64,000 bases of DNA from SZAS-18 sp038322235 (GTDB taxonomy: Bacteria > Verrucomicrobiota > Verrucomicrobiia > Chthoniobacterales > SZAS-18), in the NCBI GenBank assembly GCA_038322235.1, contig JBBQFQ010000002.1, positions 62,001 to 126,000 on the forward strand. Direction: 5' to 3'. Shown piece after piece: positions 60,120-64,000 of the stretch. The notes under the pieces were generated by a model. The model was not told the DNA's origin, searched no databases, and was given only the letters and a program-made list of their open reading frames with translations. Within the stretch, counting starts at the first letter, position 1; the number at the start of each line of letters is the position of its first letter. The translations under genes were made by a program, and so were the position numbers.

Positions 60120-61859
60120 TCAAGGGCTGGCTGCGCGATTGGTGATGAGAACGAATTCTCCGGCCCGGCCGAGCACCCGCCAGCCGTGGTCGCGAAACAC
60201 CTCGTCGAAGCCGGCCTGACGCGTCAAACCGTAGGCGCGCCGACCCGCAATGAAGCGACTCTCGAGCTCCTCGCGCGTCTCCAGAATGCGCCCGGCCAGC
60301 TCAGACGTGAGCGGCAGCACGACATCTGAATCCGCCTTCTCCGCGCCGATGTTTCGATCGAGATAAAATCCGAACGCCTGGGACCGCACGTGCCATTTGA
60401 AGATCGCAGCATCGGCATAGTCGGGCTGCGACCGGGCGAGCTCCGCGAGGATTTTCGGGGAAGCCTGCCGGCCAAAACGATCGTTCAGACGCTCCTGTTG
60501 CGAGAGGACGAGCAGCCAGAGGCCGATCGCGAAAACCGCCAACGCGGCCCCGCCCGCCTCCTCGAACGCCCGCCAGCGATCGCCCAAGGCCCGCTCCCGC
60601 CCGCGGGTCCCGAGCCACGCTCCGAGGCAGCAGACGACCGCCAAGCCCCCCAGCGCCGGGCCGAACCACGGCGCCGCGTTGAGTTCCCGCCATTTCGCGA
60701 ACGTGAGCGAAGCAGCCGCCAGCGCGAGGAGCGGGCTGGCGAGGAAGGCGAGCCCGCAAACGAGACCGGTCCGCCGCCACCAAACCGACCAAAACGAACC
60801 GAGGGGTTTCACCCGCTCGATCGTCACGGCATCGCGCCAGGTCCCGCCCGCCGCGAGCCAGAGCGCGAGGCCGGGAAAAAGCGGCAGGACATACGTGAAG
60901 AGTTTTGAACCGCTCAGCGACAGGATGAGCAAAGGCGGGACGACCCAGCCGGCCAGGAGGAATCCGGTGGGAGACGGCCGCCAGCCCGCCCGGCGCTTCC
61001 CCAGCCAGTCGAGCAGCGACGCGAGGGCCAGGAACAGCCACGGGAGCGCGCCGCCGATCATCACCGGCACGAAAAAGAGCAACGGCTGCGAACGTCCGTG
61101 CGCTTTCGAGGCGAAGCGCTGCACGAGCTCGTACTTCACAAAATAGTCGAACAACGCGCGGTCCCGAAGCGCCATCAGAGCGAACCACGACATCGCGACC
61201 GCGATCGTCACGAGCAGGCCGGAGAACCAGGAAACGGGCTGCGAGCGCTGATTCTCCGGGAGCGACCGTTCCGCCCACTTCCAGGCGATCGCGGCCGAGA
61301 GCGGAACCACGAGCGCCATCGGACCCTTCGTCAGGAAGCCGAGGCCCATCGCCACGAAAAACACGCCGTCCCAGCGCAGCGCGCGATCCCCCTCGCGCTG
61401 AAGCACCACCCGACGGACGAAGGCGGCGATCGCGAGCGTGATGAAAAACGTCATCAGCATGTCCGGCGTGAGCGACCGCGCGAGGAGGAAGAACTCGAGC
61501 GACGCGAGCAGCACGCCCGCGGCGGCGAGTCCGACGCGGGCTCCGGCGAGCATGCGGCCGATCCAGAACGTCAGGGCCAGCGTGCCCGCGGCGGCGAGCG
61601 CGGAAGGCAGCCGCGCGGCCCACTCGTTCAGACCGAAGAGCGCGAACGACGACGCGGTGAACCAGTACAGGAGCGGCGGCTTTTGAAAATGGGGGACGCC
61701 GTTTAGATGCGGCACGAGCCAGTCGCCGTCGCGCAGCATCTCCCGCGCGATCTCCGCGTAGCGGCCCTCGTCCGGCTCGAGCAGCGGCCGTCCCCCGAGG
61801 AGCGTTCCGAGCGCCAGGGCGAAGGCGGCGGTAAGGAGGAGGATTCGGAGCGCCCGCAT
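60120..61859 (-). CDS. ArnT/PMT-like membrane glycosyltransferase (GT39/GT83 group)
   Basis: The 579-residue integral membrane protein has LLEPDEGRYAEIAREMLRDG with the catalytic acidic loop of the ArnT/PMT family, then FQKPPLLYWFTASSFALFG (the aromatic-rich KPPL motif) and RSLTPDMLMTFFITLA. About eleven spans run to residue 440, followed by a soluble C-terminal domain. Members transfer aminoarabinose, mannose or other sugars from an undecaprenyl carrier to lipid A or proteins. No arn synthesis genes are near, so the sugar is open. It diverges from the gene at 61934, with 74 bases between. Confidence 0.9.
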   Translation of the reverse strand: MRALRILLLTAAFALALGTLLGGRPLLEPDEGRYAEIAREMLRDGDWLVPHLNGVPHFQKPPLLYWFTASSFALFGLNEWAARLPSALAAAGTLALTFWIGRMLAGARVGLAAAGVLLASLEFFLLARSLTPDMLMTFFITLAIAAFVRRVVLQREGDRALRWDGVFFVAMGLGFLTKGPMALVVPLSAAIAWKWAERSLPENQRSQPVSWFSGLLVTIAVAMSWFALMALRDRALFDYFVKYELVQRFASKAHGRSQPLLFFVPVMIGGALPWLFLALASLLDWLGKRRAGWRPSPTGFLLAGWVVPPLLILSLSGSKLFTYVLPLFPGLALWLAAGGTWRDAVTIERVKPLGSFWSVWWRRTGLVCGLAFLASPLLALAAASLTFAKWRELNAAPWFGPALGGLAVVCCLGAWLGTRGRERALGDRWRAFEEAGGAALAVFAIGLWLLVLSQQERLNDRFGRQASPKILAELARSQPDYADAAIFKWHVRSQAFGFYLDRNIGAEKADSDVVLPLTSELAGRILETREELESRFIAGRRAYGLTRQAGFDEVFRDHGWRVLGRAGEFVLITNRAASP

Positions 61860-61933
61860 GGGCGCGCAGCATCCCTCGCGCGAAGCGTGTCGTCCAGTTT
61901 GACAGCGGGGGCGGGTGCGGCGTTTCGTTGGGG

Positions 61934-62437
61934 ATGCAAATGCTCCTGCGCTTCGCTCTCCTGGTGGGACTCGCTGTCGCCCCCGCCCTGCCGGCGCAGG
62001 CCCAGGACGTCTCGAAATACTCCTCCGAGACGATGCTGAAACTCATCGCCATTTTCGACCGTGATCCGCTCAGCGAGCGCGGGGACGCGGCGCGCCGGGT
62101 GGTGATGGAGTTTGCGGAGAAGAGCGACACCGTTCTCGTCACCATCTCCGAGGGCGCCATGCCGTGGGTCGCCGACGAATCGGTCCCCGAGGCGACCCGC
62201 CTGCTGCTCACGGCGGCGTACGTCGCTGGGAACGTGAAGTCGCAACTCGAGCGGAAGGTGAACGCGAACGATACGCTCGCCGGCTGGCAGCAGACCTTCC
62301 GCACCTATGAGGCGCTGAAAAAGCACGCGCGCGGCGCCCGCGTGAAGCCGGTCGAGCAACTCCTCGAAGACGAGAAGGCCGGCAAGCTGAAGGAGCGCGC
62401 GATGGCGGTGGACAGCGAAGGCAAGGACTCGGTCTGA
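61934..62437 (+). CDS. Small exported protein of unknown function
   Basis: The 167-residue protein has a signal peptide (MLLRFALLVGLAVAPALPAQAQ, cut after about residue 24). A helical, Lys/Glu-rich body follows (SSETMLKLIAIFDRDPLSER, TYEALKKHARGARVKPVEQLL). No family was recognised. TTG at 61928 or ATG at 61934 or 61940 could start it. It is divergent from the ArnT-like gene and convergent on the GT2 gene. Periplasmic location is inferred from the signal alone. Confidence 0.7.
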   Translation: MQMLLRFALLVGLAVAPALPAQAQDVSKYSSETMLKLIAIFDRDPLSERGDAARRVVMEFAEKSDTVLVTISEGAMPWVADESVPEATRLLLTAAYVAGNVKSQLERKVNANDTLAGWQQTFRTYEALKKHARGARVKPVEQLLEDEKAGKLKERAMAVDSEGKDSV

Positions 62438-62462
62438 AGGCGGCGCTCTCCCCCGGGGAGCA

Positions 62463-63206
62463 TCACGGCCGATCGGTTTCTGTTCCTCCCGCCTGGACCG
62501 GCCGGATCGGGAAGGTCCGCCGGGTAAACCACCACATCCCGAGGAGGTCGAGCAGCGGACGCCAGAGCATCACGAGAAGGCCGTAGCTGGAGACTCCGGC
62601 CCGGCGTTCCCGATGCGCCACCGGTGCCTGCACGACGCGGAATCCCGCCGCGACCGCGAACGCGGGAATGAAGGAGTAAAGCGTCCTGAGCGGTGCAAAC
62701 GACGGGACGATCTCGCGGCGAAAGATCTTCAGCGCGCACCCGCTGTCGTCGCAGCCATCGCGCAGGATCGACTGCCGGACGACATTCGCCACGCGCGACA
62801 TGGCCTTGCGCAGGGTGGAGTCGCGGCGCTCGGCGCGGATCCCGACGATCATGTCTGCGCCGCTTTCCGTAAGTTTGGCAAACATCGCGGGAAGGTCGGC
62901 AGGATCATTCTGCCCATCCCCATCCATCACGACCACCCACGCCCCGCGCGCCGCCAGAAAACCACGCAGCAGCGAGGCCGCCTGACCCCGGTTTTGCGGG
63001 TTGTGGAGCGCGAGGAAATGCGGGTTAGCCACCGCCACCCCGTCGAGAATGCCGGCCGTGCCGTCGCGGCTGCAATCGTTCACCATCAGGACTTCGAACG
63101 ACCCGCCCAGCGTCGCCATCGCGGCGCCCACCTCGTCGAGGAGCGAGCGGGCATTTCCCTCCTCATTGTAGAAGGGAATGACGACGGAAAAACGGGGGGT
63201 ATCCAT
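62463..63206 (-). CDS. Glycosyltransferase family 2 (polyprenyl-phosphate sugar type)
   Basis: The 247-residue GT-A enzyme begins FSVVIPFYNEEGNARSLLDE, with VNDCSRDGT for the nucleotide site and VVMDGDGQNDPADL for the metal site. It resembles dolichyl/undecaprenyl-phosphate sugar synthases (DPM1-like). The C-terminal hydrophobic region (LYSFIPAFAVAAGF, VMLWRPLLDLLGMWWF) could give one or two membrane-associated helices. It lies next to an ArnT-like enzyme that uses such lipid donors, so it may supply its substrate; that pairing is inference. Confidence 0.92.
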   Translation of the reverse strand: MDTPRFSVVIPFYNEEGNARSLLDEVGAAMATLGGSFEVLMVNDCSRDGTAGILDGVAVANPHFLALHNPQNRGQAASLLRGFLAARGAWVVVMDGDGQNDPADLPAMFAKLTESGADMIVGIRAERRDSTLRKAMSRVANVVRQSILRDGCDDSGCALKIFRREIVPSFAPLRTLYSFIPAFAVAAGFRVVQAPVAHRERRAGVSSYGLLVMLWRPLLDLLGMWWFTRRTFPIRPVQAGGTETDRP

Positions 63207-63406
63207 CTACGTCCCTGCGCATAAGGCGAACTCGGCGCGGCGCCAATCGTTTTCCTCTCCCTCGCGCCGCCTCGGAGCGGGTCGCGCCCGGCATCTTCGA
63301 CGCCCGCTCCTGAATCTCCGGAAGAGCCCGACCCGGGCTTGACCCCGCTGCCCGCGATGTGCGAGAAGTGAAAACGCATCGCCCTCCTGTCCAGCTCTTT
63401 AAATTG

Positions 63407-64000
63407 ATGTTTCAAAACCGCAACCGTGCCTTGGAAATGCGTCTGGCGGCCCTTCAACGCTATGATGTGATGGATACGGCCGCCGAGGCTGCTTTCGATG
63501 ATTTGACGTCGCTCGCGGCCAAAATCTGCGGCACGCCCATCTCGCTGATCACGCTGCTCGATGGGCGGCGGCAGTGGTTCAAATCGAACCATGGCATGGC
63601 GGTGGATGAAACGCCGATCGATCTGGCGTTTTGCCGCCATGCGATCGAACAGGTCGGCGTGATGCAGGTGCGCGATGCCACCCGGGACGAGCGCTTCACT
63701 CAGAATCCGCTCGTGCTCGGCGAACCCGCCATCCGCTTCTACGCGGGAGCACCACTGATCACGCCCGAGGGCGCAGCGCTCGGGACTTTGTGCGTGATCG
63801 ATTCGAAGCCGCACGAATTGAGCGTCGAACAGGCCGCCTTGCTGGAGGGCCTGGCCAAGCAAGCGGTGCACTTGCTGGAGGCGCGCCTGGTCGCCCAACG
63901 CCTCGCCGAAAGCCTCCGCCAGATTGAGCAGCTGCGCGCCTTCCTGCCGGTCTGTGCCTACTGCTCGAATATTCGCGATGAGGACGGCAAGTGGCACGGC
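63407..64000 (+). CDS. GAF-domain protein, C-terminus beyond window
   Basis: The frame is open from ATG 63407 (or GTG 63368) to the window end, giving 198 residues. RNRALEMRLAALQRYDVMDTAAEAAFDDLT opens a GAF domain; ISLITLLDGRRQWFKSNHGM, AFCRHAI and FYAGAPLITPEGAALGTLCVID are its core, as in the phytochrome-related GAF group of sensor proteins. It then runs into a coiled coil and LPVCAYCSNIRDEDGKWHG, a Cys-x2-Cys segment that follows GAF or PAS domains in many bacterial sensors. Output domain not seen, so kinase, phosphatase or cyclase cannot be decided. Confidence 0.85.
   Translation, partial: MFQNRNRALEMRLAALQRYDVMDTAAEAAFDDLTSLAAKICGTPISLITLLDGRRQWFKSNHGMAVDETPIDLAFCRHAIEQVGVMQVRDATRDERFTQNPLVLGEPAIRFYAGAPLITPEGAALGTLCVIDSKPHELSVEQAALLEGLAKQAVHLLEARLVAQRLAESLRQIEQLRAFLPVCAYCSNIRDEDGKWHG

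Noticed and set aside
63086..63997. 303-codon minus-strand open frame at the right end
   Set aside because: The plus strand over the same bases encodes a recognisable GAF domain; the minus reading has no family match and overlaps the GT2 gene antisense.

Overview
The window is GC-rich, with codon use and gene content typical of a free-living Gram-negative bacterium. Several signatures point to the phylum Verrucomicrobiota, probably an Opitutae- or Spartobacteria-like lineage. These are tandem type IV pilin-like proteins with an almost invariant GFTLVEIMIVVAIIALLAAI start, PEP-CTERM sorting tails, an Oar-like TonB receptor, and the GDGIPDAW...DPDGDGLSNLAEF module at the end of a secreted protease. 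This assignment rests on family recognition, not on a 16S sequence or a database search. No phage, plasmid, insertion sequence or CRISPR array is visible, so the window looks chromosomal.

Region 1 (1-24 kb) is a surface-glycan and envelope island built as two divergent operons. The minus-strand operon (11114 down past position 1) runs through two TPR-containing polytopic GT-C-like proteins, a UDP-galactopyranose-mutase-like flavoprotein, a polytopic membrane protein, and rfbF-rfbG-rfbH plus a truncated epimerase. rfbFGH make the CDP-4-keto-3,6-dideoxyglucose precursor of 3,6-dideoxyhexoses for O-antigen. Two pilin genes with their own terminator sit at the divergence point. The plus-strand operon (12382-21015) holds three more GT-C/TPR membrane proteins and a secreted astacin-type protease fused to a beta-helix. 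Most junctions in both operons are 4-base ATGA/GTGA overlaps, so translation is probably coupled. A radical SAM protein, a PEP-CTERM protein and a GT4 glycosyltransferase follow.

Region 2 (24-36 kb) is mixed. It has a SOUL-type haem protein, a lipoprotein, a DUF2256 zinc ribbon next to a photolyase-like protein whose two halves appear to be in swapped order, tRNA-Arg(ACG), an M28 peptidase overlapping parB, and pepT. A phage-shock locus follows: pspF diverging from pspA-pspB-pspC-pspC, with a very good sigma-54 promoter in the gap. A lone isoquinoline-oxidoreductase-type molybdenum subunit ends the region.

Between 35881 and 36360 lies the most unusual element: 24 head-to-tail units of exactly 20 bp, most carrying the small palindrome TTGG-N3-CCAA. 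It lies between the oxidoreductase gene and dapB and has no convincing coding sense.

Region 3 (36.5-50.5 kb) is housekeeping and processing: dapB, prfB with its programmed +1 frameshift, a four-gene transglutaminase / ATP-grasp / alpha-E / DUF2126 operon, an MFS exporter, a bifunctional nuclease, panB, and an active/inactive pair of M16 peptidases. Region 4 (50.7-64 kb) has the TonB/Oar receptor with a strong terminator, a macro-domain protein, a DUF6622-like membrane protein, a second PEP-CTERM protein, a livHMGF branched-chain amino-acid ABC transporter without a binding-protein gene, an ArnT/PMT-type glycosyltransferase, a GT2 glycosyltransferase and the start of a GAF-domain protein cut off by the window end.
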